DNA of 64,000 nucleotides from Brachybacterium squillarum M-6-3 (lineage in GTDB: Bacteria > Actinomycetota > Actinomycetes > Actinomycetales > Dermabacteraceae): positions 124,001-188,000 of the forward strand of contig NZ_AGBX01000007.1 of NCBI RefSeq assembly GCF_000225825.1, in the 5' to 3' direction. The notes under the pieces are model-generated. The model did no database searches and was not told the origin of the DNA. It saw only the letters and a list, made by a program, of their open reading frames with translations. Shown one piece after another: positions 34,975 to 43,406 of the stretch (position 1 is its first letter; every line of letters starts with the position of its first letter). The translations under genes were made by a program, and so were the position numbers.

Positions 34975-34991
34975 TCAAGGTCTCCTCAAGG
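34975..34991. promoter_or_regulatory. Tandem direct repeat, candidate response-regulator site
   Basis: TCAAGG repeated 11 bases apart with spacer TCTCC, in the divergent promoter between the YdhK operon and the Csp gene. It matches the repeat at 30301-30317. Two inverted TCTTGA copies follow at 34997 and 35005. Confidence 0.55.
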
Positions 34992-35147
34992 TCAGATCTT
35001 GACTTCTTGAGCACCGCGCTGACCAGTCGGCCCGCATTGCCTCCGAACGTACGGTCTACTCGCTTCCGTCCTACGGGGCGCCCTGGCTATCGTCGTCGAG
35101 GCGGGCTGGTATCCGCCGGGCCGTTCGGAACGAGAAGGAGCAGGATC

Positions 35148-35558
35148 ATGACCCATCACGTCGCATCAATGCTTCAGACCTACCCGAAGGACCTCGGCAC
35201 CATCGACCAGCAGAAGCTCGCCGCATGCATCGAGGCCTGCTTCGAGTGCGCCCAGACCTGCACAGCCTGCGCGGACGCCTGCTTGGCCGAGGACATGGTG
35301 GCGGAGTTGACCCAGTGCATCCGCCGGAACCAGGACTGCGCCGACGTCTGCGAAGCCACCGGACGCGTCCTGTCCCGTCAGACGGGCGAGAACATCGCCC
35401 TCAACCGTGCTCTACTCGAGGCGTGTCAGGCGGCGTGCCGGTCCTGCGCCGAGGAGTGCGAGAAGCACGCTGAAATGCACAAGCACTGCAAGGTCTGCGC
35501 GGACGCCTGTCGCCGCTGCGAGCAGGCCTGTGCAGAGCTGTTGGCCTCGATCAGCTGA
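35148..35558 (+). CDS. Copper storage protein (Csp3-like four-helix bundle)
   Basis: 136 residues without a signal peptide and with 18 Cys in CxxxC-spaced helices (ACIEACFECAQTCTACADAC; later CQAACRSCAEEC and CKVCADACRRCEQAC), plus several His. This is the pattern of cytosolic Csp3 proteins, which hold many Cu(I) ions inside a four-helix bundle. ATG 35148 has AAGGAG 7 bases upstream. Divergent from the YdhK/CueP operon; a strong hairpin follows the stop. Confidence 0.93.
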   Translation: MTHHVASMLQTYPKDLGTIDQQKLAACIEACFECAQTCTACADACLAEDMVAELTQCIRRNQDCADVCEATGRVLSRQTGENIALNRALLEACQAACRSCAEECEKHAEMHKHCKVCADACRRCEQACAELLASIS

Positions 35559-35580
35559 TACCGCTGCCTCTGCACGCAAA

Positions 35581-35609
35581 GGGAGCCCCGACCGTTGGTC
35601 GGGGCTCCC
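35581..35609. terminator. Bidirectional intrinsic terminator
   Basis: Perfect 13-bp stem (GGGAGCCCCGACC and its complement) with loop GTT, between the convergent Csp and NlpC/P60 genes. Confidence 0.8.
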
Positions 35610-35634
35610 TCTGCGCGGGCGTTGCGACCTGCGG

Positions 35635-36465
35635 TCAGCGGAAGGTGACGAAGGTCGGCGAACCCCAGATGGTCCGCTCGGTGACGGCGCCCGGGGTGCG
35701 CCCCGCGTCGATGACCGTGTCGCCACCGGCGTAGATCCCGAGGTGGCCGGGCCACACCACGAGGTCGCCGGGCTGGGCCTCGGACTTCGAGATCGTGGTT
35801 CCAGCCGCAACCTGCTGCGACGAGGTGCGGGGCAGGTCGATACCGGCCTGCTTGTACGCGTACGAGCTCAGGCCCGAGCAGTCGAAGCTGACGCCCGGCT
35901 TGGAGGTGCCCCACGAGTAGGAGGCCCCGATCTGGCTGCGCGCGGCGTCGACGATCGCCTGCCCCGAGCTGCTCGTGGAGGAAGCGGGGGCAGGAGCAGA
36001 CGTCCCGCCGCCCGAGGTCGATGCGCCGCCGTTCAGTGCGCCGCGCGTCTCGGGGCCCACGATGCCGTCGATCTTCAGGCCATGCGAGCGCTGGAAGTCC
36101 TTCACGGCCCCATGGGTGAGCGGGCCGAACTTGCCATCGACCGCCAGCGAGGCACCGTGTTCGTTCAGTGCCGTCTGGAGCTGCTCGACCGACGAGCCCT
36201 GCGATCCCCACCGCAGCTTCTCGGCCGCAAGCGCGGATGCCGCATGTGCCGGGGCCGGCGCCGCCGGCGCAGCAGCCTGTGCAGAAATGGCAGGTGCGGC
36301 GGGCGACGCGGCGGGGGCGGCCTGAGCCGGGCCCGCGGCGAAAGCGGATCCGAGGAGGACCGTGCCGAGGACAGCGGCACCGCCGGTGCCCCGCAACGCG
36401 CGGCCAGCGGTCCCGACAGGCGTGACTGCTCGGCCGAAGGCGCGGTGGGTGTTGTTATGGGCCAT
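35635..36465 (-). CDS. Secreted NlpC/P60 peptidoglycan hydrolase with PG-binding domain
   Basis: 276 residues. Signal peptide (to about residue 49, ending PAQAA), an Ala/Pro linker, a peptidoglycan-binding domain (about 84-144, WGSQGSSVEQLQTAL), a Ser-rich linker and an NlpC/P60 domain with catalytic Cys196 in FDCSGLSSYAY and His in WPGHLGIY. It would cleave peptide stems in the cell wall. ATG 36465 lies at the start of the signal. A long conserved-looking leader precedes it. Confidence 0.92.
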   Translation of the reverse strand: MAHNNTHRAFGRAVTPVGTAGRALRGTGGAAVLGTVLLGSAFAAGPAQAAPAASPAAPAISAQAAAPAAPAPAHAASALAAEKLRWGSQGSSVEQLQTALNEHGASLAVDGKFGPLTHGAVKDFQRSHGLKIDGIVGPETRGALNGGASTSGGGTSAPAPASSTSSSGQAIVDAARSQIGASYSWGTSKPGVSFDCSGLSSYAYKQAGIDLPRTSSQQVAAGTTISKSEAQPGDLVVWPGHLGIYAGGDTVIDAGRTPGAVTERTIWGSPTFVTFR

Positions 36466-36660
36466 GTTTCTACTCCGTAGGTTTCCCTCCTCGAGACGGG
36501 AGGGAGTCGATGACTTCGTCAGTGCCGCAGCGACGGCAGAGCGACCAGTGAAGCGCCAGCTCATTTCGTGGGCAGTGAAACCAACGTACGGGCTGGTTCG
36601 GCGGTTCTACGGAGGCATGGGGTGCCCTGCTTGAAGATTTAACCGCGGCTTTGCGCACGC
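36466..36660 (-). promoter_or_regulatory. Structured leader of the NlpC/P60 gene, possible ydaO (c-di-AMP) riboswitch
   Basis: About 195 bases upstream of the hydrolase contain several pairable segments: AACCA with TTGGTT around a CCCGTACG stretch, and CCCTCC/GGAGGG next to the start, plus CCGCCGAACC. Actinobacterial genes for wall hydrolases often carry a c-di-AMP riboswitch at this place. I cannot confirm the consensus by eye, so this rests mainly on context. Confidence 0.35.
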
Positions 36661-36668
36661 CCTCCTGA

Positions 36669-36683
36669 TACCCCCGGAGGGTA
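36669..36683. promoter_or_regulatory. CsoR-like dyad
   Basis: TACCCCCGGAGGGTA has the TACCC/GGGTA halves of a CsoR box with a different centre. It lies upstream of the NlpC/P60 leader, outside the copper operons. Confidence 0.35.
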
Positions 36684-36808
36684 GGCCGGGCCTTTACCTG
36701 TACGGTCGAAAGGATGACGCGAGAGATCGAACGCATTCTCAAGATTGTCTTAAGGCAGCGCTGCACTCATCAGCGGACCCGTGCTGCAAGACGTGCGCGG
36801 ACGCACCA

Positions 36809-36839
36809 CGGCCCGGCACCATCCAGGTGTGCCGGGCCG
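36809..36839 (-). terminator. Hairpin downstream of lsr2
   Basis: Perfect 11-bp stem CGGCCCGGCAC/GTGCCGGGCCG with a 9-base loop, 19 bases after the lsr2 stop. No T-run follows, so termination may be weak. Confidence 0.5.
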
Positions 36840-36857
36840 AGTGAGGACCGTGCGGAG

Positions 36858-37175
36858 TCAGTTCGCCTTGGCGTAGGCCTCACGGACATCGGCGCGAATG
36901 CGACCCCGCTCCGAGACCTCGTAACCGTTCGCGACCGCCCACTGGCGGATCTTCGCGGCGTCGCCGCCGGTGCTGGCACCGGTGCCGCGCTGCGCACGAC
37001 CACCAGTGCGCCGCGCCATAACGGTCCACTTCTCCATCTCGGAGCGTAGCTGACGAGTGTTGTCCTCGTTCAGGTCGATCTCGTACGAGACGCCGTCCAG
37101 CCCAAACGTCACCGTGTTCGTTGCATCCGAACCATCGATATCGTCAACGAGCAGAACCTGGGTCTTGCGAGCCAT
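36858..37175 (-). CDS. lsr2: Nucleoid-associated xenogeneic silencer Lsr2
   Basis: 105 residues. N-terminal dimerisation domain (MARKTQVLLVDDIDGSDA, then VSYEIDLNEDN) and a C-terminal AT-hook-like DNA-binding domain with IRQWAVANGYEVSERGRI. Lsr2 coats AT-rich, often foreign, DNA and silences it. The RGR motif is intact. Its position beside a patchwork of elements is notable, but Lsr2 is also a core gene in this phylum. Confidence 0.93.
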   Translation of the reverse strand: MARKTQVLLVDDIDGSDATNTVTFGLDGVSYEIDLNEDNTRQLRSEMEKWTVMARRTGGRAQRGTGASTGGDAAKIRQWAVANGYEVSERGRIRADVREAYAKAN

Positions 37176-37251
37176 TGTGACCTCCAGTGATTAGAGTGAT
37201 TGCGCGGACAGTGTAGGCACACTTCCCTTGAGGAGTCGTGCATATTGGCGT

Positions 37252-37858
37252 TCAGTCGGCGTTTCGGTAGTCCGCGAACTGTCGGCGAGAGATCGCGAGG
37301 ATTTCATTGAGATGTGATCCGATCTCGCGGCGGCTGGCCGGCTCAGTCACGCCGAGCTCTGCGACCAGCTCCTTTCGCGTAGGGAACTCTCCCTCGCAGT
37401 GATGCGCGAAGAACACCCGCGCCACGCTCGCCATAGGGACCGGCTGACGCTTCGGCGCGCGAAGACGCGTAGCCTCTCGTTCGGCGTCTCTCCGCGCGCA
37501 TTCGGCCACGATCGACCGAATCCGTGCAGTGCGCTCAGACGCCCCCTCATCCGGTACATCCGTCCAGGCCAGACGATCCTCACCGAACAGAGACGGATCC
37601 TCCAACGGGATCGACCTAAGGCTGCCGAGACCCCGGATCGTGATCAGGACGGACTGCCGCGCGGCGTCCTTTCGAGTCGCGTACATGCGGGTGTTGTGGA
37701 AGTCGACGAGTTCGGCATCGGAGGGGGTGCGTGCATGCTCGGCCTCGAAGAGTTCACGGGAACGTTTCACCATCTTCGCCCGACGATCGTGAGAGCTGTC
37801 GCCCGGGACCTCGGCAGTTCCGTTCAGTAGACCTTTTCGTCGGTCTTCACGGGGCGAT
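37252..37858 (-). pseudogene. 3' half of an IS30-split gene, sigma-factor-like
   Basis: About 200 codons from the IS30 border to TGA at 37252. The sequence DRRKGLLNGTAEVPGDSSHD, then KRSRELFEAEHARTPSDAEL and a C-terminal HTH-like stretch (FPTRKELVAELGVTEPASRR) resemble regions 3-4 of unusual sigma-type factors. It is in register with the 5' half at 38953-39353 once the IS is removed. Family assignment is weak; the split-gene relation is the stronger claim. Confidence 0.55.
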
Positions 37859-38952
37859 GTCAAGGCGTCGAAGCAACATGGGGCTCGCCGGCGAGCAGTC
37901 GAGCGAATGCCTCGGTGGGCGTGAGATAGCCCAGTCGGCGGCGGGGTCGATTGTTGATCTCCTCGGCGATGGTGGTGAGGTAGGGCTGGTGCTCGGGGAT
38001 CACCGTGCCCTTGGGCAGATACTCCCGGTAGAGCCGGTTCGTGTTCTCGTTGCTGGGCCTCTGCCAGGGCGAGTGGGGATCGGCGAAGTAGACCGGCATC
38101 GCCGTGGCCAGGGAGACCTTCGCGTGCTGGGCCATCTCGCTGCCCTGGTCCCACGCCAACGATGCCTTCATCATCTCGGGCAGGTCGTTGAAAAACTCGA
38201 TGACCGCGTCAGCGGTTGGCTCGGCGTGTTTCGAGGGCAGGGCCAGCAGCCCGGTGAACCCGCTCATCCGCTCCACCAGCGTCGCCGCGCACGAGGTGCC
38301 GTTCTTCCCGATGATCAGATCACCCTCCCAGTGCCCCGGCACCCGACGCTGGGCGGCGTCCTCACCTCGCTCCGCGATCGGGACCATACCTACGATTGGG
38401 CCACCGCGCGTCCGCCCGGTCGTACGTGGTCGGCGCTTGGTCCGCTTGGACTGCAGGAAGATGCCCTTGCGGGCGAGCTCACCCTTCGGGATTGCGTAGA
38501 TGTACTGGTAGATAGCCTCACCGGAGACGGTTCGGCCGCGTGCGTCAGGAGAGTTCGCCATGCGTTCAACGGTCGGGTCTGTCGCCTCCAGACGCAACCG
38601 GCCCGCTATCTCGTTCGGCGTCCACGACGCGGCCAGATCCGCCTCCACCCTCGCCTGCAGCACCGGATCCCCCGCGACCTTCCGCTGCTGCGGGCGAGCC
38701 CGCCGACGCTGCGCTCTGACGTCTGCGGTCACGGCCTGGTAGCCGCGGGTCTTCGTCGAGTTCCGGTGAAGCTCCCGCAAGATCACCGACGGGCAACGCC
38801 CCAGGTGACGGGCGATCCTCCGCACCGACCAGCCCGCTTTCGAGGCCGTCGAGATCTCCGACCTGTCACTGAACGACAACCCCACCCGCGCCATCCGCAC
38901 ACTCCACCGATCAGACCCCCGCCGACCGGGAGTGTTGCTTCGACGCTATGAC
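37859..38952 (-). mobile_element. IS30 family insertion sequence
   Basis: About 1.09 kb with terminal inverted repeats: left GTCAAGGCGTCGAAGCAACA, right (reversed) GTCATAGCGTCGAAGCAACA, differing at two bases. One transposase gene fills it. It interrupts a sigma-like gene. No target duplication is obvious. Confidence 0.85.
37860..38900 (-). CDS. IS30 family transposase
   Basis: 346 residues. N-terminal HTH (SVRRIARHLGRCPSVILREL), a linker, and the DDE core with Asp in HWEGDLIIG, Asp in LAWDQGSEMAQH and Glu in NENTNRLYREYL. It appears complete. Its stop lies inside the left terminal repeat. GTG 38900 or ATG 38894 may be the start. Confidence 0.9.
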   Translation of the reverse strand: MRMARVGLSFSDRSEISTASKAGWSVRRIARHLGRCPSVILRELHRNSTKTRGYQAVTADVRAQRRRARPQQRKVAGDPVLQARVEADLAASWTPNEIAGRLRLEATDPTVERMANSPDARGRTVSGEAIYQYIYAIPKGELARKGIFLQSKRTKRRPRTTGRTRGGPIVGMVPIAERGEDAAQRRVPGHWEGDLIIGKNGTSCAATLVERMSGFTGLLALPSKHAEPTADAVIEFFNDLPEMMKASLAWDQGSEMAQHAKVSLATAMPVYFADPHSPWQRPSNENTNRLYREYLPKGTVIPEHQPYLTTIAEEINNRPRRRLGYLTPTEAFARLLAGEPHVASTP

Positions 38953-39353
38953 ACCACCCGGATCCAGTACCGCGTCTCCGCTTCCAGGATCGTCGGCAGG
39001 TTTCGTGAGTAGTTGAACACACTGCTGGTCCCGGGCCCGGACTTCGCCCTCCACCGAGTTTCGAGCATTCTCATCAGCGCATCTCCGAAATAGGAGAGGA
39101 CCAGATCCTTGTCGTGGTAGTCCAGACGCGAGATATGCTGCGCCCTCTTCAGGACCCGCGCAATTTCGCTTTCATGTGTGTTAAAAAATTCATCGAGAAG
39201 GACGCGCTTCTCGACCCGGTTCCGGGCGTGGAGTATCTGGCACATCTCGGCCTTCCACGGCGTCTCGAGCGTGTCCCGATCGCAATCGCAGCGACGATGA
39301 TGATCAGCCCGCCGGCGGAGCCTCGCAGTCGTGTTCAGCAGCAGCGCGGTCAT
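38946..39353 (-). pseudogene. 5' half of an IS30-split gene, sigma-factor-like
   Basis: 135 codons from ATG 39353, which overlaps the upstream gene by ATGA. The segment from FFNTHESEIARVLKRAQHIS to SSVFNYSRNLPTILEAETRY and WIRV is helical and resembles sigma region 2; the rest is basic. The host sequence stops in IS30 after WIRV and ends by chance at TAG 38946. Its continuation lies at 37252-37858. AT-rich patches (such as TTAAAAAATT near 39180) contrast with the neighbours. Confidence 0.55.
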
Positions 39354-39802
39354 CGTGCGTCCTCCCTGGGAAGCGGGGCGGCGGCGAAAGGGAAACCTGG
39401 CCACACGGTCAGGTCCTGGGCCTCCTGGATCAGGCCGTGGGAGATGAACGCATCCAGCACCGCCAGCAGGCGCCGTCCGCGGGCCTGCTCGTCGAGGACG
39501 TAGGCGAGGGTGACGTGTCCGGTCGCAGTGCGGGACTCGGTGGCCTCGAGGATGTGCAGCATCTGGGCGATGACTGCGCGGGCGCGTGCGGCGCCGATCC
39601 CCGGGCCGGCGGTGATGATCTGGTCCAGGCGCAGACGCAGCAGCGGCTTCTCGCCCGATGCCGCGGCGGCGACGATGGCTTCCCACGGGGTGACGGTGCC
39701 ATCGGTGATCAGTTGCAGGAGTTCTCCGCGGGCCGCGTTGGCGACACGCCTCTCGGTAAGGAGCCGGGTTCCGTCGATCTCGTCGGTGGGGTGCTCAGAC
39801 AT
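39350..39802 (-). CDS. Hypothetical protein with mIHF-like segment
   Basis: 150 residues. The stretch RLRLDQIITAGPGIGAARAR followed by AVIAQML resembles the helix-two-turn-helix of actinobacterial integration host factor (PGIGKVRA type), suggesting DNA binding. The rest is helical and unrecognised. Fourth gene of a tightly overlapping leftward operon: 8-base overlap with the gene before and ATGA with the gene after. Confidence 0.55.
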   Translation of the reverse strand: MSEHPTDEIDGTRLLTERRVANAARGELLQLITDGTVTPWEAIVAAAASGEKPLLRLRLDQIITAGPGIGAARARAVIAQMLHILEATESRTATGHVTLAYVLDEQARGRRLLAVLDAFISHGLIQEAQDLTVWPGFPFAAAPLPREDAR

Positions 39803-40292
39803 CTCGGGCCTCGAAGACGGTGCGGACGGCGGTGGATTCGAGTGATGGGGCGACGGTCAGGGCACGGATCGCGCGCGTCGTGGATACCCGGTCGGAGGGG
39901 TGGAGGTCGTTGTAGCGGGAGATGATCTGCTCGAGGCCGGCGCCGATGCCGAGCGACCGGGCGACGCGCCGGACCCGGGGACCGACCTGGGGATCGCCGA
40001 CGGCGACGCGCACCTGGTCGGCGAGATCGCGGCGGATCTGGGTGCTGAGGTAGCGGATCGGATCGACGTTCCGAGTGGTCGCCGGGTCCAGGCAGCGGTC
40101 CAGAGAGCGCAGGATGCGACTGTCCGGGCCCGACGAGCCGTAGACGACGTGGGTGACGACGAGGTCGAGCTGCTGATCATCCAACAACCGACCCGCGGCC
40201 TCGTGATCCTCGACGCCGGTGATCTCCCGGCAGATCGAGTCTGCGACGTGGTGGACGCACTCGTGGGCAAACCGCTCCAGGTGGGTGAGCAT
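39795..40292 (-). CDS. Hypothetical protein of the ATPase operon
   Basis: 165 residues, helical, no signal or membrane segment. No family recognised. It has His and Cys near the N-terminus (RFAHECVHHVADSICREI) and a long middle rich in Asp and Arg. ATG 40292 follows the upstream stop by 3 bases, and its own end overlaps the next gene. Confidence 0.6.
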   Translation of the reverse strand: MLTHLERFAHECVHHVADSICREITGVEDHEAAGRLLDDQQLDLVVTHVVYGSSGPDSRILRSLDRCLDPATTRNVDPIRYLSTQIRRDLADQVRVAVGDPQVGPRVRRVARSLGIGAGLEQIISRYNDLHPSDRVSTTRAIRALTVAPSLESTAVRTVFEARDV

Positions 40293-40295
40293 CGT

Positions 40296-40730
40296 TTACC
40301 GCGCGAGCTCACCGTGCTCGATGAACTCATCGAGCAGTCGCGTCGCCTCGTACGCGGACAGCAAGGGTGCCCGGTGCGTCGGCCACATCGCGCCCGTGGG
40401 CCGACCGAGCTCACCGTGGCCCTCTGCGAGGTCGATGGCACCGTCCAGGTGGATACCGGCGGCGTCCACGCTCCAGCCCGCCGCGACCGAGTCCACTCGG
40501 GCTGGGTCGGCGGCGCGCAGGGCCTCGTCCCGCCAGGCGATGGTTGCCGGCAGGGTGCCGGTCCGGGTGGCCTTGTGGCCGCCGACGCCCCGGGCTGGAC
40601 GGATCCACATGGTCGGCGGCAAGGCGTGCAGCCGCACTCGGTGGCGGGGCCGCGCCTGCTCTTTCGCGCAGCGTGCCCAGATCATCTGATCCAGCAGTGT
40701 GCACAGCTGCGCGGAGGTGGCGTAGTTCAT
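40296..40730 (-). CDS. Hypothetical protein of the ATPase operon
   Basis: 144 residues. No family recognised. A basic middle (PRHRVRLHALPPTMWIRPAR) and a C-terminal helical part ending EATRLLDEFIEHGELAR. ATG 40730 overlaps the ATPase stop by ATGA, so it is translationally coupled to the ATPase. Confidence 0.6.
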   Translation of the reverse strand: MNYATSAQLCTLLDQMIWARCAKEQARPRHRVRLHALPPTMWIRPARGVGGHKATRTGTLPATIAWRDEALRAADPARVDSVAAGWSVDAAGIHLDGAIDLAEGHGELGRPTGAMWPTHRAPLLSAYEATRLLDEFIEHGELAR

Positions 40731-42535
40731 CGGCGCAGCCACCGCTTCCACCACGGGAGCCCAGAGCGCACCGTTCCCGGGTCGCGCAGGTCGAACTCCG
40801 GATCGCCCGTGACGGCGAGGAGGACGTCCATGACGACGCCGTACAGGGTGGGGACCGCGTAGGGGATGCGCCGGGCGACGAGGTCGTCGTAGATGCGGTC
40901 GTCGTAGTGGATCGAGCCCTTCCACGACGAGTCCTTGCCCAGCAGCTGCGGCAGCTTGCCGTAGTCGGTGATCGACGGTCGGACCTTGTTCGCGATCGAC
41001 ATCATCCGCGTCGCTTCGGCGCCGTGCTGACGAAGCGACTCCATCGCCACGAGCAGGTTCTCCACGCCCGGTGTGGTCAGCTCGCAGATCCCGACCCCGT
41101 AGCCACGGCGGGCCAGTAGCGGCGCAATGACCCGGTCGATCACTCCGGTCGAGTCCAGGCCTTCGGTGATCTGGGTGTCGATGATGACCAGGTCGAAGCG
41201 CTCGCGTGCGATCTGGAGGACCTCGGTGTAGTGCGCGGCCGTGACCGCGGCGATCTCTTTGCTGACGTCCCCGCTGCCCTTGACTGGACGCGGCGCCTGG
41301 ACGAACGAGAACGCGAGATGGTCGCCCCGGTCGCCTCGAGCCTGATTCAGCTGCTCGGGGGAGAGGATCGCCGAGGCAGGGTCACCGATCATGACGGCGT
41401 CATAGATCGACGGGAGGTCGGTCGTTCGTACCCGCAGGTACAGGCCGAGATCGCCCTGGGCGCGGTTCGCGTCGATCAGACACACCGACTTGCCCCCGAC
41501 CTCGGTAGCCGCCTGCGCGAAAGCGAGCGCGAGGGTGGACTTACCTTCGCCGCCCTTGCCGGAGAAGCAGGCGATCACATCGGCGGGGGCGGTGCTGCGC
41601 CGGCTGCGCCTCGTGGCGCTGGACTGGGTGACGTCATCCAGTGCGGTATCTGTATCGACCTCGTCCTCGACACCCAACCCGTCGAGGTCTTCGGTGAGGC
41701 TCTCGAAGAGCTCCTCGTCAAGGGGATCGAGCTGCGGATCCGGAACGGCGACCGGCGCTGAGTCCGTGCTGGTGGCGAAAGTCGGTAGGGCGATCCGACG
41801 CCTGCCCTGAACAACCGGTGAGCTGTCATCCGGTCTCGTCTCGACTTGGTGGCCGCGCGGAATGGTGGGGGAGTGGAACCCGTCGAACTCCTCCCCATCC
41901 TCTGCCTCGGAGGCATCCGGTTGTTCTCCCGTTGCCTCGGGGTGGTCTCCCGAGTCCTCGAGCCAGTCCGACAGTGTCGACTGCGATGCGGGAGATTCGG
42001 TGGAAAGCGCAGGCTCGGCGGGGGCAGGTGCCGAGCGCACCGCATGGCCGTCGTCATCGCTCAGCCAGTCCTCGATCGGCTCGACAGGCGCCGGTTCAGA
42101 CGAGCCGAGCTCGGTCTTGGTGGAGTCGACATCGTGCTCCCGGGCCGAGGGGAGGTCGGGCAGGGGCTGGGGGATCGTGCCGTCTGCCTCGACGCGAATG
42201 CCCTGCAGCACCGGGTCGAGATCTTGGAACCCGAGCGCCCCCAGATAGTCGCCGAGGCTCGAGGCCACCGGGATCGAGTTGCGTGGTTCGCCAAGGATTG
42301 GCTCCGCCCCGCGCGCGATCACCACGGGCGCCGTATCGGGCAAGCGGGAGATCAGCTGCTCGAGCCCGATCTGCTTCTGGTCCTCGACCAGGACCGGCAG
42401 CGCCGAAATAGCCGCCGCTTCACGGATCCGCCGAGAGACCTCGGGGAACCCGTCGCCGGAGACGACCTCGAACCCGAAGCTCGCCAGCGCGTCTCGCACA
42501 TGGGGCAGTCCGATGACTGCGAGTGAGTTGCTCAT
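40727..42535 (-). CDS. MinD/ParA-like P-loop ATPase with long N-terminal region
   Basis: 602 residues. Residues 1-110 look like a receiver-type alpha/beta domain as in TadZ/CpaE. A 220-residue acidic, Pro/Ser-rich linker with WLSDDDG and WLEDSGD repeats follows. From about 335 a deviant Walker A ATPase appears (FSGKGGEGKSTLALAFAQ), with LIDANRAQGD and LVIIDTQI. It ends in a basic WWKRWLRR tail, perhaps membrane-touching. First gene of the five-gene operon. Spatial positioning or pilus assembly are the known roles of such ATPases; no pilus gene is here. Confidence 0.75.
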   Translation of the reverse strand: MSNSLAVIGLPHVRDALASFGFEVVSGDGFPEVSRRIREAAAISALPVLVEDQKQIGLEQLISRLPDTAPVVIARGAEPILGEPRNSIPVASSLGDYLGALGFQDLDPVLQGIRVEADGTIPQPLPDLPSAREHDVDSTKTELGSSEPAPVEPIEDWLSDDDGHAVRSAPAPAEPALSTESPASQSTLSDWLEDSGDHPEATGEQPDASEAEDGEEFDGFHSPTIPRGHQVETRPDDSSPVVQGRRRIALPTFATSTDSAPVAVPDPQLDPLDEELFESLTEDLDGLGVEDEVDTDTALDDVTQSSATRRSRRSTAPADVIACFSGKGGEGKSTLALAFAQAATEVGGKSVCLIDANRAQGDLGLYLRVRTTDLPSIYDAVMIGDPASAILSPEQLNQARGDRGDHLAFSFVQAPRPVKGSGDVSKEIAAVTAAHYTEVLQIARERFDLVIIDTQITEGLDSTGVIDRVIAPLLARRGYGVGICELTTPGVENLLVAMESLRQHGAEATRMMSIANKVRPSITDYGKLPQLLGKDSSWKGSIHYDDRIYDDLVARRIPYAVPTLYGVVMDVLLAVTGDPEFDLRDPGTVRSGLPWWKRWLRR

Positions 42536-42612
42536 ACTAGTTATATGCCAAGGTGCACCGAATCAAGTGCACGAGACTTCGTTCCTGCAGACAGACATGG
42601 AACGATGACCTG

Positions 42613-43332
42613 ATGCAGTTCGAGCGGACGACGGGCGGAATCATGGAGATCACACGCGAGGAAGCAACCTCGCGCCGGCGCACAATCGCCCAGTGGGCCG
42701 CCGCCGCACACGACTCCCTCGTGCCCATGACGACCCGCGTCGACATCGACCGCCGCTTCCGCGAATGGACCCGGCGCACGCCCGCCTTCACCATCGCGTG
42801 GGCCACCGGCGTGACCGCCACGATCCTGGACACCCTGCCGCCCTCGGACCCCTGGCGGACCCCGCACCCAGGCTTCGGCACCTTCCGCGCCGCCAGCGAC
42901 GTGACCTTCGTTCCCGACGACGAAGACGAATGGGACCGCGAACGGCTGCTGCTGGACATCAACCTCATCGCGATCGCCGACCCCATGCCACCCGGCGCCG
43001 CGCGCGTCATGGCGGCCTGCGCCGCCAGCAGCGAAGACGGACAGTTCACCCTCACCGAGCTCCGCAAGAACGCCGAGAACCGCCGCGACGCAGTCACCGC
43101 CGACATCGCCCAATCAATCGTCCTGTGGGCGCTATGGCGCCGGCGCAGCTACTGCGGCAACGACGACGAGTTCCCTCTGTCGATGATGTACGGCTGGCTC
43201 TCCTATGCCTCCGCTGTCGAAGACGGACGCCCCGTGCCCCACGAGATCATCGACCCCGACATCTTCACCGCTGCGCTCACCGATGAGGACTACCGCACGA
43301 CCGCGGGCACCGAGGACCAGCGCGACATCTGA
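42613..43332 (+). CDS. Hypothetical protein
   Basis: 239 residues, soluble, acidic in the middle (VPDDEDEWDRERLLL), no recognised motif. Trp-rich N-terminal third. Divergent from the MinD-like ATPase operon. ATG 42613 is the first well-placed start; ATG 42643 is a shorter choice. The genes downstream are also of unknown type, which fits an accessory region. Confidence 0.55.
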   Translation: MQFERTTGGIMEITREEATSRRRTIAQWAAAAHDSLVPMTTRVDIDRRFREWTRRTPAFTIAWATGVTATILDTLPPSDPWRTPHPGFGTFRAASDVTFVPDDEDEWDRERLLLDINLIAIADPMPPGAARVMAACAASSEDGQFTLTELRKNAENRRDAVTADIAQSIVLWALWRRRSYCGNDDEFPLSMMYGWLSYASAVEDGRPVPHEIIDPDIFTAALTDEDYRTTAGTEDQRDI

Positions 43333-43406
43333 CCTTGCCAGCCGACAGCCGTGGGTCAGGTACGAATACCGCCCATGGATGCCGGTTCCTCTGCAAAGAT
43401 GCACGC

